Shown here in pieces: positions 53,063-62,044 of a stretch of DNA of 64,000 nucleotides. The notes under the pieces were generated by a model. The model was not told the origin of the DNA. It was given only the letters and a program-made list of their open reading frames with translations, and did not search any database. The DNA is taken from NCBI GenBank assembly GCA_040112665.1, contig CP157796.1, positions 1 through 64,000 on the forward strand. The letters run 5' to 3'. This stretch comes from Oceanicaulis sp. Its GTDB lineage: Bacteria; Pseudomonadota; Alphaproteobacteria; Caulobacterales; Maricaulaceae. Numbering within the stretch: the stretch's first letter is position 1; the number at the start of each line of letters is the position of its first letter. Made by a program: the position numbers and the translations under genes.

Positions 53063-53152
53063 CAATTTTCGCAGGTGCGTCATCACGGGAATGTGAAAAG
53101 CCTGTCTGAGGTTAAACTCCTCTTCACCCTGCGGCGCTTTATGGTCGCCGCC

Positions 53153-55240
53153 ATGACCCGATCAGACATTATCTTCAAGCCTTTACGGCTGACCCTGCTG
53201 GCCTGCGCCGCCCTTGCGCCGCTGGCCGCCGCCACACCCGCCTCCGCAAGCCTCGACGCGCAGGAGGCCGCCGAAGGCGAAGACGCGGTGCTCGTTTACG
53301 AGCCGGCCTTCTTCGACGAGTTCAACCCCCAGAACGCGCGCGACATGGTCGGCCGGGTGCCGGGGTTTTCGATCTCCGGCGGCGGGGGCGGCCGCGGGCT
53401 CGCGAGCGGGCTGTCCAACGTTCTGATCGACGGGCGCAGGCCGAGCTCCAAGAACGGGCCCGGCGCCCTGCTCTCGCGCCTGCCCGCCGCGTCGGTGCAG
53501 CGGATCGAGCTGATTCGCGCGCCCGTGCCCGGCGTCGACATGGCCGGTCAGGACCAAGTGGTGAACATCGTCACCGACCGATCGGGCGGCTGGTCGGGCG
53601 CCTGGGCGGGCCGCGCCGTGCTGTTTGAATCCGGACGGCTCGTACCCGCCGGCGAGATCAGCGCGACACGCACCAGCGCCAATACGACGCTGACGCTGGG
53701 CCTCGATCTCTCCGGCCACGCCAACGGCCGCGACAGCGTGCGCCGCCGGTTCGAGCCGGACTTCACCGCGCTCAGCGTCGAGACCGAACGCACCCAGGAG
53801 CGCTGGGAGGACGTCACCGCATCGGCGGCCTGGCAGCGCGATTTCGACGCCGGCCACACGCTCCGGATCGACGCGCGCGCCTGGACCTGGCGCTACAACT
53901 TCAATCGGTTCGGCGCAGTCACCACGCCCGGCGGGGCGCCGCTCGGCGCGGACACCGGCGCAGGCTCGACCGACGCGATCGGCGCGGAAACCAGCGCGGA
54001 TTACGACCATGTCCTCACCGACGCCTGGTCGCTCAAGCTCTCCGCCCTTCAGAGGCTGAACCGCGAGGAAGGCGTGGACGTGTTCGACGACTTCGACCCG
54101 GACGGCCGTTTCTCAGGCCGGCTGACGCTGCAAGACGCCGACGCGGAAGGCGAAAGCGTTCTGCGCCTCGAAGCGCGCCATACGCCCCGGGAGTCCGTGT
54201 CCACGACCTGGGCGCTGGAAGGCGCGTATAATTTCCTGGACGGCAGCCTCGACATTTTCGAAGGCGAGGACCTCACCCCGGTCGACCTGCCGGTCAGCGA
54301 AACCCGGGTGGAGGAGCATCGCGCCGACGCCTCGGTGACGCGGGTCTGGCGGCCCTCGCCGGCCTGGACGCTGGAGGGCGCCTTCGCGGTGGAGCTGTCG
54401 CGCATCGCCCAGACCGGGGACGCCGAGCAGGAGCGCACCTTCACCTATTACAAGCCGGAAGTGACGCTGAGCTGGACGCCGAACGAGCGCGACCAGCTGC
54501 GCGTTTCGGCCCGCCGCTTCGTCGGCCAGCTTTCGTTCGGGGATTTCATCTCCTCGATCAACGTCAACGACGACACCAGCCAGCTCGGCAATCCCGATCT
54601 CGAGCCCGAGCGCACCTGGCAGCTGCGCGCGGACTGGGAGCGCCGCTTCGCCGAGGAAGGCACGGTGACGCTGATCGGCCTCTACGAATGGGTCGAGGGC
54701 GTGTCAGATCTCGTTCCGATCGGCGGGGCGTTCGACGCGCCGGGCAATCTCGGCGACGGCCGCCGCTGGCGGCTGCAGATGAACTACACCACCCCGCTCG
54801 ATGCGCTCGGTGTTCCCGGCGGCGTCCTGTCCGGCTCGGCCATGGTGCGCGAGACGATGGTCACCGATCCCGTCACCGGGGTGGAGCGCCGCTTCCGCAA
54901 TGACGAGGACTGGCGGGCGAGCATCGATTTCCGTCAGGATCTCAACGCGCTGGGCTTCGCCTGGGGCTTTGACTACTACGTCCAGGGCCATGAGGATTTC
55001 TACAGGCTCGACCAGTTCGAGCGGGTCACCCCGCCGCGCGGCGATCTCGACCTCTTCGCGGAGAAGCGCGGTATCGCAGGGCTGACCGCCCGGATCGGCG
55101 CCGATCTCAATCTCGGCCGGCAGGACCGGATCCGCTATGTCTGGGCCGACACGCGCGCCCTGGGCGGCCCGGTCGAGATCGAAACACGCGCGCTGAACAA
55201 CGACGGGCGCGTCTATTTCGAGCTGAGCGGGGTGTTCTGA
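53153..55240 (+). CDS. TonB-dependent receptor-like outer-membrane protein
   Basis: A 695-residue outer-membrane protein. Signal peptide (LRLTLLACAALAPLAAATPA), then a plug-like domain (NPQNARDMVGRVPGFSISGG, NVLIDGRRPSSKNGP, SVQRIELIRAPVPGVDMAGQ), then a beta-barrel with alternating strands ending in YFELSGVF with C-terminal Phe. No clear TonB box was seen. The substrate is unknown. It is followed by a strong terminator. An alternative ATG four codons upstream exists. Confidence 0.85.
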   Translation: MTRSDIIFKPLRLTLLACAALAPLAAATPASASLDAQEAAEGEDAVLVYEPAFFDEFNPQNARDMVGRVPGFSISGGGGGRGLASGLSNVLIDGRRPSSKNGPGALLSRLPAASVQRIELIRAPVPGVDMAGQDQVVNIVTDRSGGWSGAWAGRAVLFESGRLVPAGEISATRTSANTTLTLGLDLSGHANGRDSVRRRFEPDFTALSVETERTQERWEDVTASAAWQRDFDAGHTLRIDARAWTWRYNFNRFGAVTTPGGAPLGADTGAGSTDAIGAETSADYDHVLTDAWSLKLSALQRLNREEGVDVFDDFDPDGRFSGRLTLQDADAEGESVLRLEARHTPRESVSTTWALEGAYNFLDGSLDIFEGEDLTPVDLPVSETRVEEHRADASVTRVWRPSPAWTLEGAFAVELSRIAQTGDAEQERTFTYYKPEVTLSWTPNERDQLRVSARRFVGQLSFGDFISSINVNDDTSQLGNPDLEPERTWQLRADWERRFAEEGTVTLIGLYEWVEGVSDLVPIGGAFDAPGNLGDGRRWRLQMNYTTPLDALGVPGGVLSGSAMVRETMVTDPVTGVERRFRNDEDWRASIDFRQDLNALGFAWGFDYYVQGHEDFYRLDQFERVTPPRGDLDLFAEKRGIAGLTARIGADLNLGRQDRIRYVWADTRALGGPVEIETRALNNDGRVYFELSGVF

Positions 55241-55266
55241 GCCACAGCAGAATTCTAACGCGAACA

Positions 55267-55299
55267 GCCCTGGCCGGTCCTCCGGCCGGGGCTTTTTTT
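55267..55299 (+). terminator. Rho-independent terminator of the receptor gene
   Basis: GCCCTGGCCGG pairs with CCGGCCGGGGC over a TCCT loop (one G-T pair) and is followed by seven T. It lies 26 bp after the receptor stop, and its T-run overlaps the stop codon of the convergent APH-family gene. Confidence 0.9.
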
Positions 55300-56353
55300 A
55301 TGATTTCGCGATCTGCCAGGCGTAGTCGGCCATCGGCTCGACCAGGGCGCCGAGTTCCTTGGCCCGCTCGTTGGACGCGTTGCCCTGCATGGCGCGGGCG
55401 TAGACGCCCTGGGCGATGCCCGCGAGCCGGAAGATGTTGTAGGCGAAGTAGAACTCCAGCGCCGGAATGCCGTCGCGGCCGGTCCGGGCGCAATAGGCCT
55501 TCACGTACTCGTCCTCGGTGGGAATGCCGACCGCCTTCAGGTCCACGCCGAGAAAGCCCGAGCGGATGTCCTTCGGCGTGCGCCACTGCATCAGCTGATA
55601 GGTGAAGTCCGCCAGCGGATCGCCCAGGGTCGACAGCTCCCAGTCCAGCACCGCGATGACGCGAGGCTCGGTGGGATGGAAAATCATGTTGTCGAGCCGG
55701 TAGTCGCCGTGGACCACGCTCACCCGCTCCTGCTCGGGCGCATGGGCGGGCAGCCAGGCGATCAGCTTGTCCATGGACTCGATCGGCTTTGTCTCTGCGG
55801 CCTTGTACTGCTTGGTCCAGCGGCCGATCTGGCGCTCGAAATAATTGCCCGGCTTGCCGTAATCACCCAGACCCGCCGCCTCGTGATCGATCGAGTGCAG
55901 TTGGGCGAGCGTGGCGTTCGAGGCGTCGTAGATATTCCCCCGCTCTTCGGGCGACAGATCGGGCAGGTAGGGATCCCAGAAGATCCGGCCGTCCACAAAA
56001 TCCATCACGTAAAAGGCCGTGCCGACGACGCTTTCGTCCTCGCACAGCCCGTGCATTTTCGGCGTCGGGAAGCCTTGCGCGCCCAGCGCGCGCATCACCC
56101 GGAACTCGCGGTCCACCGCGTGGGCGCTCGGCAACAGCTTGCCCGGCGGCTTGCGCCGGAGGACATAGCGGCCCGAGGCGCTGGTGAGCTTGTAGGTCGG
56201 GTTCGACTGGCCGCCCTTGAACTGCTCGATTTCGAGCGGGCCTTCAAACCCCTCCACGTTCGCCGCCATCCAGCGCTCAAGCGCGGCTTCGTCGAATTTC
56301 AGGGCTTCGGCGACCGGCTTGGTGCCGGAAAAGGCGTCGTCGAGTTGGGACAT
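55298..56353 (-). CDS. APH-family phosphotransferase (ACAD10/11 kinase-domain type)
   Basis: A 351-residue aminoglycoside-phosphotransferase-fold protein. FKGGQSNPTYKLTS and YVLRRKPPGKLLPSAHAVDR form the N-lobe; the catalytic loop is VVHGDYRLDNMIFHP and the metal loop VLDWELSTLGDPLADF. This set is typical of proteins near acyl-CoA dehydrogenases (4-hydroxy acid degradation), not of antibiotic resistance enzymes. No dehydrogenase is adjacent, so the substrate is open. Confidence 0.88.
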   Translation of the reverse strand: MSQLDDAFSGTKPVAEALKFDEAALERWMAANVEGFEGPLEIEQFKGGQSNPTYKLTSASGRYVLRRKPPGKLLPSAHAVDREFRVMRALGAQGFPTPKMHGLCEDESVVGTAFYVMDFVDGRIFWDPYLPDLSPEERGNIYDASNATLAQLHSIDHEAAGLGDYGKPGNYFERQIGRWTKQYKAAETKPIESMDKLIAWLPAHAPEQERVSVVHGDYRLDNMIFHPTEPRVIAVLDWELSTLGDPLADFTYQLMQWRTPKDIRSGFLGVDLKAVGIPTEDEYVKAYCARTGRDGIPALEFYFAYNIFRLAGIAQGVYARAMQGNASNERAKELGALVEPMADYAWQIAKS

Positions 56354-56509
56354 TACTTACTCATCGAAGAAAACATGAATTCCTGGATGCGCCGGATCTC
56401 GATCCGGGCCCCGATGCTGGACCTTGGCGGGGATACTGGCGCAGGCGCGAGGCCCGGCACAAGGTCCCGGGCCGCCTTTTCGCCTCGCCCACTTTGGCCG
56501 CGCCAGGGC

Positions 56510-56974
56510 TTACAGCCATCGGCGGGTCTTCGAACAATATGCGGTGTACGCCTCGCCGAAGTGCTCGCTTAGCGCTGCCTCTTCAGCGGGTATCTGGACT
56601 CTATCGATCAGGGCGAAGAACAGAGCCGGAAAGATCAAGGCTATCCCGTCACCAAGCCAGATCGCCCATCCGACCAGCAGCAGCGCCATGCCGACATACA
56701 TGGGATTGCGGCTGATCGAGAAGACTCCCGATGTCACCAATGCGCCAGCCCGATCGGGATACCGCGGGTCGACCGTGGTCTTGTGCATCCGGAAGGACAC
56801 GACTGCCGCGATCATGACCGTGAAACCCGCGGCGACGAGCACGCCGCATAGAAATCCCGTCGCCGTATGCTCGCGCGGCCAGCTCAACCAGCCGGGGGAC
56901 GACCAGGACGCAAACCACGCGACCGCGCCGAGCAGCAGCGTCAAAGGGACAGGTGGAATGGGAAGGGGCCTCAT
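56510..56974 (-). CDS. Isoprenylcysteine carboxyl methyltransferase-like membrane protein
   Basis: A 154-residue protein with four hydrophobic segments and the ICMT/PEMT-type C-terminal block: SGVFSISRNPMYVGMALLLV, then RVQIPAEEAALSEHFGEAYT ending KTRRWL. Bacterial members methylate small lipophilic substrates, unknown here. The 156 bp upstream of 56510 hold an inverted repeat but no gene. It starts 6 bp from the end of the broken amidohydrolase gene, same strand. Confidence 0.85.
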   Translation of the reverse strand: MRPLPIPPVPLTLLLGAVAWFASWSSPGWLSWPREHTATGFLCGVLVAAGFTVMIAAVVSFRMHKTTVDPRYPDRAGALVTSGVFSISRNPMYVGMALLLVGWAIWLGDGIALIFPALFFALIDRVQIPAEEAALSEHFGEAYTAYCSKTRRWL

Positions 56975-56980
56975 GGGATC

Positions 56981-58276
56981 CTAATCGCGCACCACCACAT
57001 CCCCGCGCGCCATCACGAAGTCCACGTCGCGCAGCTCGGAGATGTTCGCCAGCGGATCGCCGTCCACCGCCACGATGTCGGCGGAGAAGCCCGGCGCGAT
57101 GCGGCCGATCTCGTCTTCGAGGCGGACATGGCGGGCGCCCACGGTGGTGGCGCTGGCGATGGCCTCCATTTCTGTCATGCCGGCGTCGACATAAAGCTCG
57201 AACTCGCGGGCGTTGTCGCCGTGCGGGGAGACGCCGGAATCGGTGCCGAAGACGATGGTCACCCCGCCCTCATGGGCGCGGCGGACCATTTCGAGCATTT
57301 GCGGGCCGACCTGCAGGGATTTCGCGCGCTGGAACGGCGTCATCCAGCCTGCGTCGGCCTGGTTGGTCACCCATTCGCCCGCCATGACGGTGGGCACCAG
57401 CATGGCGCCGTTCTCGCGAAACAGCCGGATCGATTCGCGGTCCAGATAGGTGCCGTGCTCGATGGAATCCCCGCCTGCGCGCAGGAAGGCGTTGATGCCG
57501 GTCACCCCGTGGGCGTGCGCGGTCACGCGGCGGCCCATCATGTGCGCAGCCTGCACGATCGCTTCGAGCTATTCTTGAAAGAACTGCTGCTCGACGCCGG
57601 CGCCGGTGGAGCTCAGCACCCCGCCGGTGGCGGTGATCTTGATCACGTCCGCGCCTTCCTGGACGAGCTGGCGCACGGCGCGGGCGCAATCGTCAGGCCC
57701 GTTGCAGGCGTAGGGGCTGCCGCCCTGGCGCATCACCGCAATCGAATAGCCGTTCACGTCGGCGTGCCCGCCGGTCGGGGTCACCGCCCCGCCTGCGATC
57801 CTCAGGCGAGGTCCCACCGCCTTGCCTTCGGCGATGGCGTCGCGCAGGGCGCGCACCGCCTCCATGTCCGCGCCGACGTCCTGCACCGTGGTGAAGCCCG
57901 CTTCCAGCGTGCGGCGGGCGTAGACCGCACCGTCCATGGCCAGATCCGCGCTTGAATCGGTGAAAGGCTGCCAGCGGCGCTCCGGCCCGGTCTGGCTGGT
58001 GATGTGCACGTGCGCGTCGATGAAGCCGGGCATCACCCAGTCGTCGGACAGATCGACGATCGCCGCGCCTTCTGGGGTGACGAAGCCGTCCTCGATCGCC
58101 TCGATCCGGTCGCCTCGCACCAGGATCGACACGTTCGAGCGCGGACGCTCCTCTCCCGGCGCGGCGAAGAGCGTGCCGGCGTGGATGACGGTGAGCGGCT
58201 CGGCCGCCTCGTCCTGTGCGGTTGCGGAAACGGCGAAGGCCAGCGCGGCGGCGCTGGCGGCGAGCGTGCGGATCAT
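56981..58276 (-). pseudogene. Exported metal-dependent amidohydrolase interrupted by an in-frame amber codon
   Basis: A 432-codon amidohydrolase of the imidazolonepropionase/prolidase-like group, with signal peptide MIRTLAASAAALAFAVSATA, metal motif DAHVHITSQT, and later RRVTAHAHG, GGDSIEHGTYL and FGTDSGVSPHGD. The frame is open throughout except for a single TAG at 57569-57571, after EQQFFQE and before LEAIVQAAHMMGR. Both sides are in the same frame and of normal quality. A C-to-T change of a CAG codon is the simplest origin. Read-through, a recent loss or a sequencing error are all possible. Confidence 0.85.
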
Positions 58277-58370
58277 GGCGGTCCTCCCCCGAACCCTGTT
58301 TTTTGTCAGGGCCATTGATCCGCAGCCCGCAGGGCCTGTCAAACCCGTATAAAGTAACGTCCCTGCAACG

Positions 58371-58400
58371 AAAAACGGCCCGGCGTCGCCGCCGGGCCGT
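58371..58400 (-). terminator. Rho-independent terminator after bamF
   Basis: ACGGCCCGGCG pairs with CGCCGGGCCGT over a short loop, followed on the minus strand by TTTTT. It lies 25 bp after the stop codon of the bamF-like gene. Confidence 0.88.
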
Positions 58401-58425
58401 GATCGTTTAGGAAGCGCCTGTCGCC

Positions 58426-58962
58426 TCAGAGGCCGGGCAGCTTGGGGCGGATGTCACGGCGGCGCCGGATCTCGACATCGCCGTCGCCGGCCAGGCGTTC
58501 GATGCGCGCGCGCTCGGCTTCGGGATCGATGGGATTGCCTTCGTCGTCGACCCGCACCTCGCCGTCGCGCCAGAACATGACGCGGTCGGCCAGGGTCTCG
58601 CGCTTGCGCACGATCGCGGCGGTCTCGCCGTCGATCAGGGCGCGCACGTCGGGGTTCGCGTCAGCCGCGCCGGCGCGGGCGGCGAAGAGGATCTCCGCAT
58701 CGCTCGCCCGCGAGCTGTCGAGATCGCCGAACAAAGCGCGGCGCGCCTGGCGGTCCTGGAACACGTCCTCGGCGCGCAGCTCGCCCGGAGCGGGCGGACG
58801 CAGATTGTATTCCGGCGGCACGGTCAGCGGAGCGATGGTCACCACGCGGAACTCGTCCGGCGTCGTGCGCTCGGTTCCGAGCGCCTGGCGCACGCCCGAG
58901 GTGCAGGCGGTGGCGCCGAACAGGGCGGCGGCCGAAATCAGTACGAGAGTGCGGATACGCAT
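58426..58962 (-). CDS. bamF: BamF-type lipoprotein (DUF3035) of the outer-membrane assembly machine
   Basis: A 178-residue DUF3035 lipoprotein, known in Caulobacter as an extra subunit of the BAM complex. The signal peptide ends in the lipobox GATAC (Cys20), followed by FRVVTIAPLTVPPEYNLRPP, the signature of the family. The C-terminal part is charged (DVEIRRRRDIRPKLPGL). It follows lspA by 79 bp on the same strand, the usual alphaproteobacterial order, and ends at a terminator. Confidence 0.88.
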   Translation of the reverse strand: MRIRTLVLISAAALFGATACTSGVRQALGTERTTPDEFRVVTIAPLTVPPEYNLRPPAPGELRAEDVFQDRQARRALFGDLDSSRASDAEILFAARAGAADANPDVRALIDGETAAIVRKRETLADRVMFWRDGEVRVDDEGNPIDPEAERARIERLAGDGDVEIRRRRDIRPKLPGL

Positions 58963-59041
58963 CGGCGAGCCTCACGCTGGTTCAAATGCTTGACGAAGTT
59001 CTAACAGAGGGCGCGGCGCGATGGCCAGCCTTTCAGGCGCC

Positions 59042-59560
59042 CTATCTTTTTCCTTCGCCGTGAAGGACGAGATCGAGGATCAGCACCGCGACCCCGATCG
59101 AGATCGCCGCGTCCGCGACGTTGAACACGTAGGGGAACCAAAGTCCCGAAAAATCGAAGAAGTCCACGACCGCCCCGTAGAGGAACCGGTCGATGACATT
59201 GCCCACCGCCCCGCCGATGATCAGACCGAAGGCGGCCGCCTGCATCCGGCGCTCGGCCGAGAACAGCCAGTAGGCGAGAAAGCCCGACACGGCGAGGGAG
59301 ATCGTGATCAGCAGCCCGCGCTGCCACCAGCTGTCGGCCTGGAACATGCCGAAGCTGACGCCGCGATTCCACACCATGGTGAGGTTGAACCAGGGATCGA
59401 GCACGTTGACCCGGCTGCCCGGACCGCCCGCGTCGAGATCGAGCCCTTCGAGGATCCAGAACTTGCTGGCCTGATCGGCGATCAGCACGGCGAGCGCGAT
59501 CGCGAAGCCGAACACGGCGAGCGGCGGGATTTTCCGCCGGCGGGCGAACATCGGTCTCAT
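59042..59560 (-). CDS. lspA: Lipoprotein signal peptidase (signal peptidase II)
   Basis: A 172-residue LspA with four TM helices, which cleaves prolipoproteins before the lipidated Cys. Catalytic aspartates are in GGAVGNVIDRF and FNVADAAI. ADQASKFWI and VWNRGVSFGMF complete the family pattern. The lipoproteins in this window are its expected substrates. The gene ileS, often upstream, is not adjacent here. Confidence 0.96.
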   Translation of the reverse strand: MRPMFARRRKIPPLAVFGFAIALAVLIADQASKFWILEGLDLDAGGPGSRVNVLDPWFNLTMVWNRGVSFGMFQADSWWQRGLLITISLAVSGFLAYWLFSAERRMQAAAFGLIIGGAVGNVIDRFLYGAVVDFFDFSGLWFPYVFNVADAAISIGVAVLILDLVLHGEGKR

Positions 59561-59623
59561 GCGGGCTCCCTCATCGGGGAGGCGATTACCAGCCAGGCCG
59601 GGGCCGGTCCAGTGAAAGCGCGG

Positions 59624-60067
59624 TCATCCGCCCAGATGAGACAGGAAGGGCGCGCCCAGCGCGGCCGCCATGAGAAGCTCGAACCCCACGCCCATCCAGT
59701 TATAGGACGTGCCGGTCTCCTTCTCCCGGTCGGCGAAGATCGAGACGACGCGCCCGATCGCCATGCCGAGCCAGTAACACGAAGCCGCGAAGCTGGCGCC
59801 CATGACCGCGCCTGCGCCGGCCTGCGCGCTCATCGCCAGCGTCAGCAGCACCGCGCCGTGAAGCAGCACCAGCGCGCCGCCATAGCTCGCGCGGAACTCC
59901 GCCCAGCCGCCCTTCCAGCGCGGATCGGGCGCCAGGCGCACCACGCTCTGGCCCCAGCGCGGATTGATCAGGCTGAGACAGCCCATGAGCGCGCCGATCG
60001 CGGCGGCCGCTCCGGCGAAGATCCAGCTGAGCGCGAACGTGTCGTCCATGGTGAAGCTCTCCGCCAT
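59624..60067 (-). CDS. Four-helix membrane protein, possibly DUF4345-like
   Basis: A 147-residue membrane protein with about four TM helices (FALSWIFAGAAAAIGALMG, YGGALVLLHGAVLLTLAMSA, AVMGASFAASCYWLGMAIGR, GVGFELLMAAALGAPFLSHL). The segment WAEFRASYGGALVLLHG resembles the DUF4345 family, but this is not certain. Stand-alone between lspA and a glycosyltransferase gene. Function unknown. Confidence 0.75.
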   Translation of the reverse strand: MAESFTMDDTFALSWIFAGAAAAIGALMGCLSLINPRWGQSVVRLAPDPRWKGGWAEFRASYGGALVLLHGAVLLTLAMSAQAGAGAVMGASFAASCYWLGMAIGRVVSIFADREKETGTSYNWMGVGFELLMAAALGAPFLSHLGG

Positions 60068-60152
60068 TCCCGGCCCGGAGCCGAAACATAGCCCGGCGAT
60101 CGCGAATGGGAAGTCCGGCGCCCGAAGTTCGCTGAACGCGTTCGAACGTGTT

Positions 60153-61169
60153 TCAGCGCGCCTCCGGCGCGATCCGTCCCACCGCGCGGTAGAGCACGGC
60201 CAGGACCACGACCCAGATCGCGAAGGCGGCGGGCACGGCGCCGTCTGGGCCTTGCGCTGCGACGAGGCCGGAAAGCGCGATGATCGCGGTCAGCCCGCCA
60301 TAGGCGAGCGCGACGCTGCCATGGCTCCAGCCCGCCGCGATCAGGCGCTGATAGGCGTGCTCGCGATGCGCGCTCAATGAAAAACGCCCGTGCCGCGCCC
60401 GGCGCAGCAGCGTCAGCAAGACGTCGGCGAGGAACACCAGGACGAACATCGGCGCGAGCCAGAGCGAGCCGGAAAATCCGTGGCCCGCCATGGCGAGCGC
60501 GCCTGCGGCGTAGGCGGCGCCTGTCAGGAGCGCGCCGGCGTCGCCTGCGAAAAGCCGCGCCCGGGGCGTGTTGAACGGCAGAAAGCCTGCGAGCGCGGCG
60601 GCGAGCACGGCGGCGATCAGATAGGTCGCCGCCACCCCCGCCACGAGCCCGGCCACGCACAGCGCCAACGAAGCAGGGATCATGACCGCGGCCATCATGG
60701 CGTCCGATCCGTCCATGAAATTGACCGCGTTGATCACCACGAACGCAAAGAGCGCGGAGCCCGCAAGCCCCGCCCAGAACGGCAGCTCGGCTCCGAACTC
60801 GAGCGTCAGGCCGAGCCGGGTGACGGGTCCGGCGATGACGGCGAGCGCGAGGCAGGCGGCGACGAACACGGCGAACTTCGCCCACTCGTCCAGGGTGAAA
60901 AGATCGTCGGCGAACCCGGCCGCGCAGAACACCGCACAGACCGCGAGAAGGCCTGCAAGCTCGGGCCCGGCGAGCGGCGTGGATGCGGCGAGCGTCAGCC
61001 CGGCGCCGAGCCCGGCCGCGATCCCCAGACCGCCTGCGCGCGGGGTCGGCCGTGCGTGGTTCGAGCGCGCGTTGGGCATGTCGAGCACGCCGGCCTTCAT
61101 CACCAGCGCAGCGATCAGCGCGGAGACCAGAAAGCCGGCGAGCGCGGCCGGGCCCAGCACGGCGATCAC
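60153..61169 (-). CDS. WecA/MraY-type phospho-sugar polyprenyl transferase (GT4 family)
   Basis: A 338-residue integral membrane enzyme with about ten TM helices that transfers a sugar-phosphate to undecaprenyl phosphate. Catalytic segments: GFADDLFTLDEWAKF, VINAVNFMDGSDAM, RLFAGDAGALLTGAAYAAG and the cytoplasmic loop SLSAHREHAYQRLIAAGWSH. The HREH loop fits the WecA/WbpL group better than MraY. It probably starts O-antigen or capsule synthesis. The ATG overlaps the ispE stop by 4 bp. Confidence 0.9.
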   Translation of the reverse strand: MIAVLGPAALAGFLVSALIAALVMKAGVLDMPNARSNHARPTPRAGGLGIAAGLGAGLTLAASTPLAGPELAGLLAVCAVFCAAGFADDLFTLDEWAKFAVFVAACLALAVIAGPVTRLGLTLEFGAELPFWAGLAGSALFAFVVINAVNFMDGSDAMMAAVMIPASLALCVAGLVAGVAATYLIAAVLAAALAGFLPFNTPRARLFAGDAGALLTGAAYAAGALAMAGHGFSGSLWLAPMFVLVFLADVLLTLLRRARHGRFSLSAHREHAYQRLIAAGWSHGSVALAYGGLTAIIALSGLVAAQGPDGAVPAAFAIWVVVLAVLYRAVGRIAPEAR

Positions 61170-62044
61170 GCCGCGCCTCCCAGAAGCACCGCCCGCACCG
61201 TCCAGTCAGGCTTGGCTTCAGCGAGAAAGTCTGCGCCCGCTTTCGCCGCCGCTTCGGTTTCGAACAGCCCAAAACAAGTCGCGCCGGACCCGGTCATCCG
61301 GACGAGCCGCACGTCCTTGAGCCGTTCGAGCGCGTTCAGCGTCTCGCGCACGGCGGGTTCGCGCAGCAAGGCGGTGGTCTGAAGATCGTTCGCGGACGCG
61401 GAAAGATAGGAGAGGGCGTCGCCGAACCCGCCGGCGGCGGGGGTCCGCACCGGATCGAGCCCGGCGGGACCGTGTTCGTCATAAGCCTTGAAGATCGCGC
61501 CGGTCGGCGTTGCGACGCCGGGATTGGCGAGCACGGCGTAAAGAGCCGGCCAGGCGATCAGCGGCTGGATCGTCTCTCCTATGCCGCTCATCAGAAGCGG
61601 TTTGGAATGCACGCAAGCCGGCACGTCCGCGCCCACCACGCCTCCGATCTCGGCGAGGGCTTTGGTGGAGAAACCCAGATCCCAGAGCGTGTTAAGCGCG
61701 CGCAGCGCGGCCGCCGCGTCGCTCGACCCGCCGCCCAGGCCCGCCGCGACAGGCAGGTGCTTTTCAAGCGTCAGCGCCGCGCCGAGTTCGGGCCGCTCGG
61801 CGGCGGCCCTGAGCGCATAGGCGGCTTTCAGGACGAGATTTTGCGGTTCGGCCCTGAGGCTCTCCCCGCCGGGACCGGTGAGGCTGAGCGTCAGCGCTTC
61901 GGCGGGCGCGGCGCTCACCGCGTCGCCCCAGTCGGCGAAGGCGACCACCGAGGCGAGCGGATGGTAGCCGTCCGCCCGCGGCGGTCCGACGCGCAAGGTG
62001 AGGTTCACCTTGGCGGGCGCGAACTCGACGACCGCGCCGCTCAT
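61166..62044 (-). CDS. ispE: 4-diphosphocytidyl-2-C-methyl-D-erythritol kinase
   Basis: A 292-residue GHMP kinase of the MEP isoprenoid pathway. N-terminal FAPAKVNLTLRVGPPRADGY and VVAFADWGD, the ATP loop HLPVAAGLGGGSSDAAAALR, and the C-terminal RMTGSGATCFGLF are the family signatures. Start 62044 is in an ATGA overlap with the TPR gene. Together with the adjacent transferase it forms a small coupled operon. Confidence 0.96.
   Translation of the reverse strand: MSGAVVEFAPAKVNLTLRVGPPRADGYHPLASVVAFADWGDAVSAAPAEALTLSLTGPGGESLRAEPQNLVLKAAYALRAAAERPELGAALTLEKHLPVAAGLGGGSSDAAAALRALNTLWDLGFSTKALAEIGGVVGADVPACVHSKPLLMSGIGETIQPLIAWPALYAVLANPGVATPTGAIFKAYDEHGPAGLDPVRTPAAGGFGDALSYLSASANDLQTTALLREPAVRETLNALERLKDVRLVRMTGSGATCFGLFETEAAAKAGADFLAEAKPDWTVRAVLLGGAA

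Noticed and set aside
55298-56353. Aminoglycoside resistance gene
   Set aside because: Motifs match the ACAD10/11-type APH branch tied to acyl-CoA metabolism, not antibiotic kinases.
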